Of a stretch of 64,000 bases of DNA, positions 11,004-20,770 are shown one piece after another. Made by a program: the position numbers and the translations under genes. Location: the NCBI GenBank assembly GCA_008921705.1, contig VFFE01008529.1:536866-600865 (forward strand). Reading direction: 5' to 3'. The stretch comes from Burhinus oedicnemus (taxonomy: Eukaryota; Chordata; Aves; Charadriiformes; Burhinidae). Position 1 is the stretch's first letter. Each line of letters opens with the position of its first letter. The notes below the pieces were generated by a model that saw only the letters and a list, made by a program, of their open reading frames with translations, ran no database searches and was not told the DNA's origin.

Positions 11004-13370
11004 TTTTCATAATCTGAGAATATGAGTGAAATGCAGTCGCCAAACTTTCAACATGCAGTTTCTTGCTGCAGTAAAGTCAGCTCTTGGCAGTAGCCATAAA
11101 CTGTACAGTAGGTATTGCACAATTGACACCACAATAAGCCATATTGAGAAGGAAGCGTTACAAACTGGGAGATACCCGCCCCCCAAAAAAACCCCCAAGC
11201 CTCCCAACATTGAATGTTCATAGCCAGACATTTTTTATTGCAATTTTAAGACCAGTTTTGGAGGACACCTTCCTTAATCAAATACTGTTGCCTTTAAAGA
11301 TTAGTGTTCACAGTCTAATCATGCTGCACTTAGCTTAATTTGCTTTGCTATGGACTCATTAAATTCTTTTCTTTTGGTCAGAAACCCTGCCATGGCTTGG
11401 CAGAGGAACAGGAAATCTCTGCTCGGTGCTACAGGGTTGTGTCTGCTCTTTCATTTTAACCCGTAGACTGGAGGGTGCTCCAGCGCATTACGGCTGGGTC
11501 ACTCTTTCCTTCGCACGTAAAGATCTCACAGTGGCTTAAAAGACTTTGTCAGCTGAAAAACTGGGACTTCCAGAGGGAGAAAAATTATTCTGATATCAAA
11601 AATGTCTCAGACTGCCATTAGATCAATTAGTTCTAATGTTTAATTTTAGATGACCTGAACCCTAAATGGCAACAATCCCTACAACTGATCATAAATTCTC
11701 AAGGAGGCTTTTATCCCATTTCAGCTTGTGATAGAGCCAGAATCTGGGGGTCAAGAAGAGACTTTCCTGAATTGCTACTGTCATCTGAATGGCTGCTGTA
11801 TGCTAAGAAAGGAAAGTGCACTTCAGGACCAACCTGGCAATGTTTACCTGTTATTTGAACTGGAATCTGTGAATCAGAGTACAGTAGGAAATACTCTATT
11901 CATTGCCGCAAGCAATAAATAGTGGAGGTTTTGCACTACTGTTTTGCTAGCAGCTGTGCAGTGTAGAAATCACTGTCCTCACCAAAGTTTGGAGATCCAT
12001 TAAAAGGCTTTGAGCAGATGTGTCATGGTCATCCCTATACCTGCAGGGATGTGCAGACAGATGTGGTACCTTGCGGTTTCACCTGGGCCCATGGAAAGTG
12101 TCTTGTCACACACAGACGGTGTGCAGTAATGGATATTTTAATTGCTGGATGAGCTATTGCCTGGCATTAGCTCTAACTAGATGCCCCACGTGCTGTGACA
12201 CTCTTCACCTGCAGCTGAACTGCCCCAAGAAAAATGTCTAACCCTTTCCTATCTTTGGTATCTTCAAAGCAAACCTATTTGAATCCTCCACCAGAAAAGA
12301 AGGCATGAACTTTCAGAGAAGATGTTGAATCCAGTCTGACCAGCACTGTGAAGGATGTCTCACGGTAGGATAACCAGTATGGTTGTTACAATATGAGGAA
12401 TTTTTTGTTTTTCAGAGATACCAGTTAGAGGTGAGACCCACAGCACACATGAAGAGTCAGTAAAACAGACGGAGCTACACTTTTAGCAGCATACCTTAAA
12501 ACAGTTGGCTTTACCGCACTGGTGGAATCACAGCTCCTGGTAGTATAGCTGTGTCCTGGACATGCAGGACAGTATATTCAAATGTTTTTCCATTTTCTAT
12601 ACTATTTATTTCATTACAGAGACTCTAATTTAGAAGAAGTAATCTGTACATGTTGGCAAAGAAGTACTTCTGCCAATAATGCCTACTTTGCTCCTGTAAA
12701 TGGAGCAAATGAAGCATAAACTCTCTCTACATCAGGTGGATTTCCTGGGGGCTTTATTGGCAAACTTACTGGATGAAGACACTATGGAAAAGCCTTGCTT
12801 TAGGACAGATGGGCCATGTTTTTAAGGAAGATGATGCTAGAATACTTAAGAGATTTTTGTACCACTAAGACCCTAATTATTTGCTTTTCTGGACTATTTT
12901 TCCTTAAAGCATTTAACTGCATAAAATACCTGCAGCTAATGCTGAATTCTCATTTTAATTCAAGTATTTGATGACAATTTTCCCCATGATTACTTGCTCA
13001 TTAGTACTGGTAAGTTCTGAAAGATGGTTTTTATGCTTGATGCATTTGCTAAAACTGGAATCACACCCCTTTATCAACTTTTGAGTTAGGATAGTTTGGA
13101 GAGAACACACTGCTAACTTGAACTTTGCAATATTTGGCTCTGTGACTGGATGTGTTATCCCAATAGTCGTTTGATTCATCAGCTTCTGCCTAAAGCAAAA
13201 CTCTCTTAGGAAGTCAAGGTGGATTTGCTTAGGTAAAACCTGTGGGATTATTCTCTACTGGAAAATGAATACAATTAGATAACTATGTGTTTAGAAGGAC
13301 AAACTGTCTTCAAAAAGCATAGGTCATATAACACTAACAAAGCAGCATAGTGTGTACTGAACTCCAAATA
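11004..13370. other. AT-leaning non-coding stretch
   Basis: No gene or repeat family recognised. Short open frames (60-74 codons) occur on both strands without splice or domain support. Confidence 0.4.
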
Positions 13371-13479
13371 ATTTTTTAAAAAATTAAGAAGAATTATGAA
13401 GAATTCTTAATTAAGAATCCCTAAAATAATTAAGAATAAAAAGAATTATTTTAAAAATTAGGAAGAATTATGAAGAATG
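13371..13479. repeat. AT-rich direct duplication with palindrome
   Basis: Two copies of a roughly 35-bp AT-rich unit containing GAAGAATTATGAAGAAT lie at 13371-13405 and 13445-13479, offset by 74 bp. Between them, at 13403-13418, is a perfect 16-bp palindrome, ATTCTTAATTAAGAAT. The array probably arose by local duplication. It belongs to no transposon family I recognise. Confidence 0.75.
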
Positions 13480-13630
13480 AATTTCTCTCACTAGCTTCAA
13501 CCTCCAGTATTATTTATTCTTTAAAGATTTAATTTGCAGGACTGCTAATCTGTTATTCGTTGGGGGCTTGCTTTGTCCAGCTATCCTACATGAAGATCCT
13601 CCACCTAGTCATCAATTACAGATGTTAATT
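13480..13630. other. Short non-coding spacer
   Basis: Unique sequence between the AT-rich block and the G-rich motif. Nothing else seen. Confidence 0.4.
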
Positions 13631-13650
13631 GGGGGGGAGGGGGGCAGGGG
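13631..13650 (+). other. Potential G-quadruplex motif
   Basis: A 20-nt run made of seven G, A, six G, CA and four G. This is a strong G4-type pattern on the plus strand. It lies about 390 bp upstream of the exon-like segment at 14023. Confidence 0.5.
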
Positions 13651-14022
13651 AACTAATCTGTTGCAGAAACGTCCTGCACAGGGAAACAAATAGATTAATA
13701 ACATCTTTAGATCACTACTAGTGGTAAATGTTGTTCTGTTAAGTATCTGCATATATGTGATGAAACATTGCCTGTATTAAGCTTTCCAACAAGAAAAGAA
13801 CTGCATTTGAACAAAAGTGACTGAAGGGAGAAGTTGAAAACTTTTTTTTTCTTTTTTTTTTTTTCTGTTGCATGACAATGCAAGCAGGAATTACTACTTA
13901 AAGAAAAAAAACAATCTGCTGGTGTGTGCTTCCTGTTCCAGTTTGTTTAGTCACAAGTCTGAATTAGATCTCTCTGTTGGTTGGTTTCATTTACTATAAA
14001 CAGGTCTTGTGCTTTGTTTCAG
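13651..14022. other. Non-coding stretch leading to exon candidate
   Basis: It contains a T-rich tract near 13843-13864 and a good polypyrimidine stretch (TTGTGCTTTGTTTCAG) immediately before 14023. Nothing else recognised. Confidence 0.4.
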
Positions 14023-14053
14023 TACATCAAAGCCCATAGCCAGGCAGAGACAG
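14023..14053 (+). other. Candidate 31-nt microexon
   Basis: It is bounded on the left by a strong acceptor (GTGCTTTGTTTCAG) and on the right by ACAG|GTAATG. The open frame reads YIKAHSQAET with one base left over. Joined to the next candidate exon at 14219, the leftover base completes a codon and the frame stays open through that exon. The intervening 165-nt intron-like segment is short but has proper GT and AG ends. I do not recognise the peptide, and a non-coding transcript is equally possible. Confidence 0.25.
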
Positions 14054-14218
14054 GTAATGTAAAAGGGGGTGAGAAAGTTTACAGTCTTGCCTCACTGTTT
14101 CTTTAAGTCTTCGAGACAACGGTCAGAGGGATCACCCGGAGGTTAAAAGAAGGCTTGGCTTTTGTTTTTTGCTTTTTTTTTTTTTAATAAACTGGTTTCT
14201 CTTTTGTTCCTTTTCTAG

Positions 14219-14361
14219 AAACCACATGTAACTTTAGGTCAGAAAAGGGTAAAATGTGGCACTTCTTCAGCCAGCATTACCGCTGCCTTGGAGTAACCGG
14301 ATCAGGCAAAGATGTAGGCTCCTCTCCCTGCTATGCTAACGCCAGCGATGCTATCCTTCAG
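14219..14361 (+). other. Candidate 143-nt exon with ATG
   Basis: It is preceded by a very strong polypyrimidine tract ending TTTTCTAG and followed by CAG|GTGAGC, a near-consensus donor. One frame is open throughout (two bases, then 47 codons) and ends in phase 0. Within it an ATG at 14254 has A at -3 and opens MWHFFSQHYRCLGVTGSG, continuing to DAILQ at the donor. It is open in the same frame as the 31-nt candidate upstream. This pair has the best splice-site quality in the window. I do not recognise the protein. Alternatives are a 5' UTR exon, a lncRNA exon, or chance, since an opening of this length is not rare. Confidence 0.32.
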
Positions 14362-14536
14362 GTGAGCACCAGCGGTTTATTTTCTTTTCAAATCTCCATC
14401 CACCTGAAGGATGCAGATGCCTGAGGAGGGTATTTTCTCATGACTGGCACTGCCAAAAAAAAATCACTGGTTTAGCCCTTTAAAGATAAAAGGGAATCGC
14501 TCCCTCCCACAGCATTTTTAGTAAAGCTGCTCTAAA
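14362..14536. other. Short non-coding spacer
   Basis: Intron-like sequence after the donor at 14362. It includes a nine-A run near 14455. The reading frame of the preceding segment stops within this stretch, which is consistent with the exon ending at the donor. Confidence 0.35.
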
Positions 14537-14609
14537 AGTTTTCTTCCTTCCAGCCTTTGCATCTCTCCAGGTTTCCCTCTCTCTTTTCTTCCTTTCTTGC
14601 TTTCACTCT

Positions 14610-14653
<44 letters not shown>

Positions 14654-14663
14654 CCTTTTTAAT
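14537..14663 (+). repeat. Long homopyrimidine tract with T41 run
   Basis: Over roughly 120 bases the plus strand is almost entirely C and T. It contains CT-rich repeats and then an uninterrupted run of 41 T at 14613-14653. The tract could form a triplex or act as a very strong polypyrimidine tract, but it may be simple expansion, and such runs are assembly-error prone. Confidence 0.85.
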
Positions 14664-15132
14664 CTGCCCTCTTAAAACAACAGGAATGCTGCACTGGCCC
14701 TCAGCCAGCCAAGGCTCAGCGAGCAGGGTAAAATTTCAGTTCAGATTTACGGGAAGGTGTTGGGAGTAAAAATCTGGTTTGGTGAGTTTAAGGCAGGGAG
14801 TAGTCAAGAGACAACCTTGCTACTGTGAGTGCGGAGAGAAAGGGAGGAGGAAGGGGGCGGGGGGGGGATTAAAAAAAAAAACAACCACCCAGGCTGGGGA
14901 TGAGAGACCGATTTTTTCCCCTGTCCGAGTTCCAGCGCGTGTTCCTGAGCTCCTGCAGCCTTATCGAGTTTGTAGGCAGAAAGTCGGGTCTGGGAGTGGA
15001 AGAGCTGTGCGGTGCTGGCGAGGAGCTCAGCGTCCCGCTCAGCGCCCTGGAATGTGCGGCTTAGGGCAGGGGCGAGCAGGGGCTTTAGCTTAGCTGGTAC
15101 TAATTGCAAACTTTACTGCTCAAAAACTCTGT

Positions 15133-15166
15133 AAAAAAAAAAAAAAAAAAAAAAAAGAGAGAGAGC
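15133..15166 (+). repeat. A24 run followed by GA repeat
   Basis: An uninterrupted run of 24 A is followed by a short GAGAGAGAG stretch. It lies 480 bp downstream of the T41 run and is complementary to it in sequence, so the two could pair as an imperfect inverted repeat. Confidence 0.85.
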
Positions 15167-15338
15167 GCAAAGAGCCAAGAGAGAGGGTGAAGGCTGGGAG
15201 AGCTGTTGCTCCAAGCAGCAGTGTGAGGAGTTGCTCAACTCTCATTTAGAAGCGCGGCAGAAAGGAAAATGCATTAGGTTGCTGCCCCGAAACGTTGCTG
15301 CTGGTGCGGATGGTGCTGGGCGCCGAGGCGGGCTCCAG
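15157..15338 (+). other. Candidate first exon in CpG-rich DNA
   Basis: A purine-rich, 5'-UTR-like segment ends at a consensus donor, CCAG|GTAGGT. An ATG at 15310 opens MVLGAEAGS before the donor. An earlier ATG at 15270 is followed almost at once by a stop and could serve as an upstream ORF. The left boundary is a guess: no acceptor is apparent, so a transcription start just after the A/GA run is assumed. No TATA box is seen, which is usual for CpG-rich promoters. I cannot assign a gene. Confidence 0.25.
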
Positions 15339-15380
15339 GTAGGTACCGCCGCTTTTCGGTTCGCTCGGCTCTTCCTCTGT

Positions 15381-16179
15381 CCTTACCCGAGGTTTTACTC
15401 TTCTGTGATTGGGTTGACAATGTAAGAGGACAGAAGTTCGCTCAGAAAATACGTTTAAAAATACTTTTAGGGGGAAAAGGCAAGCAGAGAGGACTGCAGA
15501 GATTCTCGGTGAAATTTTGGTGACTCTTTCCAAGCGACACATTTCTGGTGATTCTGAGGAAAGATGACAGATGAGAGGCAGAAGCAGGTATTAAATAAGG
15601 CCAGAGCGAGAAGTCATCTGCAGATCTGAGACTTTTAAATTAAACGATGTATGTTCCTCCATGTCAAAGGAAAACCACAGCGTGACGTGTCTAATGTCTT
15701 TAGAGCAAATTTGGGAAGGAGTATTTTGTTTATAAAGCTGTTTCTTCTTTTTCAACATTTATAATACTGTAGTTTGTGCAGAACACGGAGTGGGGGCACA
15801 AGTGACAGGGAGGTGTCAAGAGGGCTCTGAGATAGGCTGCCGTCTGCCAGCCTGTGACAGACATTCGCATAAGAATGGGATCTTATCTGGGAAAAGTTTC
15901 TGATGACCGTTTAAAATACATGTATCGATCAGGAGGTCAAGTATCTCCTTCACTCTGAGGTATGTGTGATTAGATGAGAAATACCTTATTCATGTTAAAA
16001 GAAATAGCTGATTTTTTTTTTTTTTTAGAGGGAAAGCTACACAGCTCATTTCTTCTTAGGAATTTAAAATGAAACTTTGAGCTAAAGCCAAAGTATTAGA
16101 ATAGTTAAAGATGGGCTGGGACCTAACAGGTCGCAAAATCCCTCCTAAATTTTATCAGCTCAACTGGGCTGACCTGGCA
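15381..16179. other. Non-coding stretch between CpG-rich segments
   Basis: Composition returns to AT-leaning here. It has a T-run at about 16012-16026 and no recognisable gene. Confidence 0.4.
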
Positions 16180-17310
16180 GAGGGCAGGAGCGTCAGACCC
16201 GGCTGAAACGAGCCGCCTGAGGCTAACGCAAATTGACTATTGGTGCCTCTGCGTGCCTCCTAGACTTCGCAAATGATAATTTGGACAAGCCTGCAATTAT
16301 TCTTTACCAGTCGAGCCGAGTTCTCATGATGCGAGAGGGGGAACTGGGCGTCTTTCGCAACGGGGGAGGCAGCGAGCGGCTGCCGGCGGGATTGAGGATT
16401 GCCGGCGGGATTGAGGATTGCCGGCGGGATTGAGGATTGCCGGCGCGCCGCAGGTGCCAGGCCGCGGGGGCGAGAGGTCGCCCGCCGTGTTAAGCGGAGC
16501 CTGGTGTACAGCTGGAAAACTGGAAGGCAACACGTGCTCTCGGAGAGGAAACAGAGATAACGCCGGGAATATGCCGCTGTTTGGTGTCCGGCAGACTCGT
16601 AGCGTGAGTGCTAAAGGCTAACAAAGTGCTGGCTGGCAGATAAATGAAGAGACAAACACTTCGCTTGCGCATTCGTTCTCTCCCCCCCACTCCCCTGCGT
16701 ATTCCCCTCCCGGCAGAGTTTTTTCTCCTGGCTTGTTTTAAAGCCGTGCATCCCGATGGAGCTGAGGGCAACTGCTCCCGCGTGGTCTCCCTGCCCGGGG
16801 AGACCCCGGCTCCCTCCCCTGCTTTCGGGTACCGACCTCTTCTGGGCCGCGGGCCCCGAGTGTTGTTAGGGAAATATTTAGAGTCGGCTGGCATGTAAAT
16901 ACGGTTCCTAATCATTTCTGCGTGTCCCTGCGGCGGCCCAGGATGCGAAACCTTTGTTTGAAGTTTTCGAAGGTGAAGGAATGTGCTGCCTCCAATACAC
17001 CAGATTAAAAAAAACATTGAAAACCTTGGAATAAAAGCGTTTAATATAAGCGGCGGAGATGGCAGGGCCGTGCTGTTTCAATGGCAGTTTGGTCTGAAAG
17101 CCCGACCTTGCGCGGCCCGTGCCCGGCTGGCTTCGGCAGGGTCTCCCCCGGCCCCGGGGTCTGCTTTTGGGGCTGCCCGCCTTTCGGGGTCTGGGCTTCC
17201 TCCGCCTGGCAGAGCCCCCTCGCTCCTTTGCTACCGCTCTGCGAAATGCTACGCCCTCTTCTGCAGAACCTGTGAGAGCATCTGGCAGAAGGCGGAGGGC
17301 TTTGCTTTTG
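16180..17310. promoter_or_regulatory. CpG island
   Basis: A sustained rise in GC and in CpG dinucleotides, densest at 16360-16500 and 17100-17280. It includes many CGG/GCC motifs and an inverted CCAAT box (ATTGG) at 16237. Unmethylated CpG islands of about 1 kb usually mark promoters in vertebrates. I see no first exon with a recognisable coding start inside it. The long open frames here (for example minus 17017-16490) are typical of stop-poor GC-rich DNA. The associated gene could lie on either strand. Confidence 0.65.
16382..16438 (+). repeat. 19-bp tandem repeat, three copies
   Basis: Three exact head-to-tail copies of GCCGGCGGGATTGAGGATT at 16382-16400, 16401-16419 and 16420-16438. The start of a fourth copy (GCCGGCG) runs into a GC-rich palindrome-like CCGGCGCGCCG. 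The exact identity of the copies implies recent expansion. Lying in the CpG island, it may be polymorphic and could multiply a factor-binding site. Confidence 0.95.
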
Positions 17311-19780
17311 CTTGTTAGGTTTTATTTTTTCCACTGCCAGCTGTTTCCCCCCCGTGAAAATTAAGACCGGTAAAAAAAGCTGGAAATGATGCTTTTTTGA
17401 TAGCTGATTAAAAAAAATTAATCCCAGCAACATAGATGGCAATTCTTCCTTCTACCATCACAGACTTATTATTGGCTCTGACAACCAGTGAAATTGATTT
17501 TTACGGTTTTAAGTGTATACTGAAGTCCTATTCATTGGGTTAGCAACGACATATTCAAAAGTTATTAATACCCTACAGCTAGAGAAGAAGAGCCAGGGAT
17601 GCCTCTGGAGTGGGTATGCAGGCACCTGTTGGTTTACCGTAGGAGCCCACAGCAGTAGTAGAGTGACAAACTCCAGCGGATACTACACTTACAGGTGAAG
17701 CAATAATTTAAGCTTTTTTCATTCACACCGCTAGCCCTGATCATCTGTGCATGGTTTCTCAAATCAACATTGCTCTGATTTATTGAGAAATTTAATAGGG
17801 GAAAATATGTGCTTTTTGTGAAGAAACGTTGCCAGATCCCGTTCCTGTTGAAAATAAGAAATCAATGACTTGGATGAATGTAAAGATCATGTTTGCTTTG
17901 TAGCAAGGAAGCAGATCTGATAGACTAACTATGAAGGAACTATCTCCATGCCTGTGTATGGGTCTGTGTAGTTGCCTCTTCCGTCAGGAAGTTCAGATCT
18001 CCCGATTACCAATGACCTGAACCCACAGATCCTTCCTTATATTGTAGTTGAGTCACTTCAAAATTTGTTTGATATGGGGATTTTTAGGTGCAATTTTCAA
18101 GGTTGTAAAGTGGATCCTGTGAACAGGATATTTTTGTATGCTGCTTTAGCAGAAGGAAGGACTCTGACCTTTATCTTTCCAGTAAGAGGCCTAAAATAAT
18201 ATTTCTTTCTGCTGTTGTAATTTTTTTTTTTTTCAATAAAATGCTTCTGGGTACACCTAGCTCTTGCCAAGATCAGGAACATCTCAGTAGCCTTGCTGAG
18301 ACAATGCAGGCTTTGTATAGCTATGGCTGGTGGGGTTTTGGTGACACAGTGAACTCAACAGAGCAAAGCAACTTCTTAGTAACTGCAAAGCTGACTGCTT
18401 GATATTTGAGGGCATTTTTGTCCTTTCCGGTCTTTCATTTGCCATGATCACAAGCAAGATTTCATTTGAAAAGAAGAGAGAGGGTTTTGATATTTTTTTT
18501 AAGAGTGTATTTTACAAAGTATACTTAGAGACTGGATGTTATCTTTTACCTAGCTAGGTCATAAAGCCGAGACTAAATCAGCACAGATGAGCTTGTTTGG
18601 CACAAGATGGAAAGAAACTACAAATGTACAAGAATCCTCGACCAAGAATCATGAGACAACAGTAACTTTCAGCTGTTTCCAAAGTGGGCATGGCTTGGGC
18701 ATGGCTTAGCCAACCATTGACATCTGAAATGCTCTCTGTCCCGTTCACCAGCGTGAGGGCCATTGGGAGATTTATTCTGGAGAAGCACCACCCCAAGTGA
18801 TGTAGCTCAGGATTTGCATTCGTGTTTTGGCCTTTTGAGTACCCAGTGGATGTGCTTGAGTTCTGCCTTTGAAATAAACTGAAATACTGCCTCTGCGTTT
18901 CTGTCTTTTATCAGAGAAACTTCGTAAGCTCCACCACAAGTCAGGGTGTAGGTTCAGCCTCAGCGAGTTGAGTTCTCGGTAACATTAAAGATGTTGTTAA
19001 TTATTGCACTGTCATAGACCTGGGATTCCTGAGTGGGGTGTTGCTGCTGTGTGTGTATCTGCTCCGCAGATGGACTGGAAGGACTGTCACCGCCACGTGG
19101 GGTTTATGCATGAAGTACCTGACAAGAGGCAAGAGATGGGTTAGATATGGGGTGGAGCACAAGGAAACGGTGAGAGGGGTCAGCTGGGTAGAGAGCAGGC
19201 ACAGTGCACCGGCAGCCTGGCTGCTGTTGCACTATTTCAGCAGCAAGGGACAGATTTTAGAAGGAACTTAGAAGAGATGAGGAAAGTTTCTCTGCAGTTG
19301 TGACCAGGGAGGTAGTCCCAGGGAGGAATTACGTGGGAAAATGGAAAGGTACTTGATGGGAAGCATAAAGTGGGTGTTCAAAAGCTGCAAAAGGCACCCA
19401 TTTGCCATTCAGCTCTGCCTGCCTGCGCAAGCGCTGTGTGTAAGGACACCTTTTATTTTATTTGTTAGAGCATGGAGAGCTGGTCAACAGAAGCACAAAA
19501 AGGAGTAGCATGCTCAAAGCATCAGGCTACAAAAATGACCCTTGTAATAGTATTTGGAAGATGAAACAGTGGATCAAGATTGCAATTATGAAAGCAAAGA
19601 AAAGGATGTCACCATTACTGAGCTAATAGGGTGAGACCCCGGAGAAGTGTTTTAGCTATGAGGGCAGATAGAATAGGCAATGTCTTTGACGTGTAAGTGG
19701 AAAGCATCAATAGGTCTTAGCTATACCTTGAAACCAAGGCTGTCCAAATAAAAATTGTGCCCCGCCTGCAAACAGAGTGG
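17311..19780. other. Non-coding stretch, no gene recognised
   Basis: Mostly AT-leaning unique DNA. A minus-strand donor-like sequence (CCT|GTAAGT, complement around 17690) and several small open frames occur without partner sites. T-runs lie at about 18222 and 18492. Confidence 0.4.
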
Positions 19781-20770
19781 TAATTGTCACTGCAGAGAGG
19801 AGAGAAAAGAGATTTTGGGTATCCCTTGAGAGTGGGGGTATTAGGGACTCTGTTTTATCCACGTTGAGCTGGAAGCAATGGTGAGGTTTTCAGCAGACAG
19901 GCTTTCAGAAGATAGCAGAAAAAGTGGGCGAGGGGCATCAGCTGGCTGGATATTATGGGAAAGCAAATTGAAGGAAACAGAAGTGTAAGGAGAATTTGCA
20001 TTGAACTTGGTAGAAAGATGAGGGTTAAAAGCAAAGAAGTCATCAGGGCTGATGGAGTGGAAATCACAGAAAGGCTGAATGGTGGGACATAATGGGGGAA
20101 GCTAATGGATGGTCCTGAATGGAACCACTTGAAGGTTAGTGCAGGGAAAATTCAGCAGTAGAGAGCCTGGAGTCCAAGCAGTAAATAAATGGTCTTTTTT
20201 TTATGAGTAAAAGAAAAGGATCAGGGCAGCAGAGGAAGGGAATAGGTGAGATGGGCACAGCATGATGAGGGGATGATATGGGTCATCAGCATAAATTAGC
20301 AACAGTGAGAAGAGAAAAATGGAGAATCAAAACCAGAGGAGGAAGGTGGTGGACTTGGGTGAAGGGGAGGTGTCTGCAGGGCTGGAAAGGGAAGGGAGTA
20401 AATGAGAAATGAGGGGTCCTTGTAAAGAGGAGGAGGGAGAAAGGGGGGAAAAGATCAACTCACGGACTATAGTCTGATTCCTGTTAAAGAAAAGCTGAGA
20501 CAGATGCTTCATTAGGGTTTGAAAGCCTCGCTGCTGAAGCAACAAAGTTTCAGGACCTGGAGGGAGGGAAGTGTGAAGAGACTGTGGCTAACTGAGGTCT
20601 TTAAAGCTGGAGTGTGTGCTGGAGTGAGAAATAGAGGCTGTGAGGTCTGGGCAGGCACCAGGCAGGGTGCAACTGCGGGAGCTCTCCAGGTTGGGGAGGG
20701 AGGAAGAGTCAGAGCTGGGGAAAAAAAGCACCGAAGGCAAGGAGGGAAGATAGAGTCAAACATGAATGTG
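19781..20770 (+). other. About 1 kb purine-rich strand-asymmetric tract
   Basis: The plus strand is strongly purine-rich: hand counts of lines between 20281 and 20460 give about 73-80% A+G. The minus strand therefore shows several overlapping serine/leucine/proline-rich open frames, which I do not accept as genes. Such asymmetry can mark old, decayed repeats, R-loop-prone DNA or transcription-coupled skew. Confidence 0.55.

Larger units (their letters stand above)
14840..15380. promoter_or_regulatory. CpG-enriched promoter-like segment
   Basis: CpG density and GC content rise clearly over this interval. At the left end is a G-rich stretch (14853-14867), followed by a GA-rich 5'-UTR-like region and a donor at 15338/15339. 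It is separated from the main CpG island by about 800 bp of ordinary sequence. Together they suggest a promoter domain. Direction is uncertain: a minus-strand donor-like CGG|GTAAGG also exists with its last exonic base at 15387. Confidence 0.4.

Noticed and set aside
15340..15542. Minus-strand first exon ending at donor CGG|GTAAGG (last exonic base 15387)
   Set aside because: The donor is weaker than the plus-strand one at 15338, no recognisable coding start is present, and the two readings conflict. It is kept only as a note in the promoter entry.
16490..17017. 175-codon minus-strand open frame in the CpG island
   Set aside because: GC-rich, stop-poor DNA readily yields such frames, and the frame shows no domain and no splice support.
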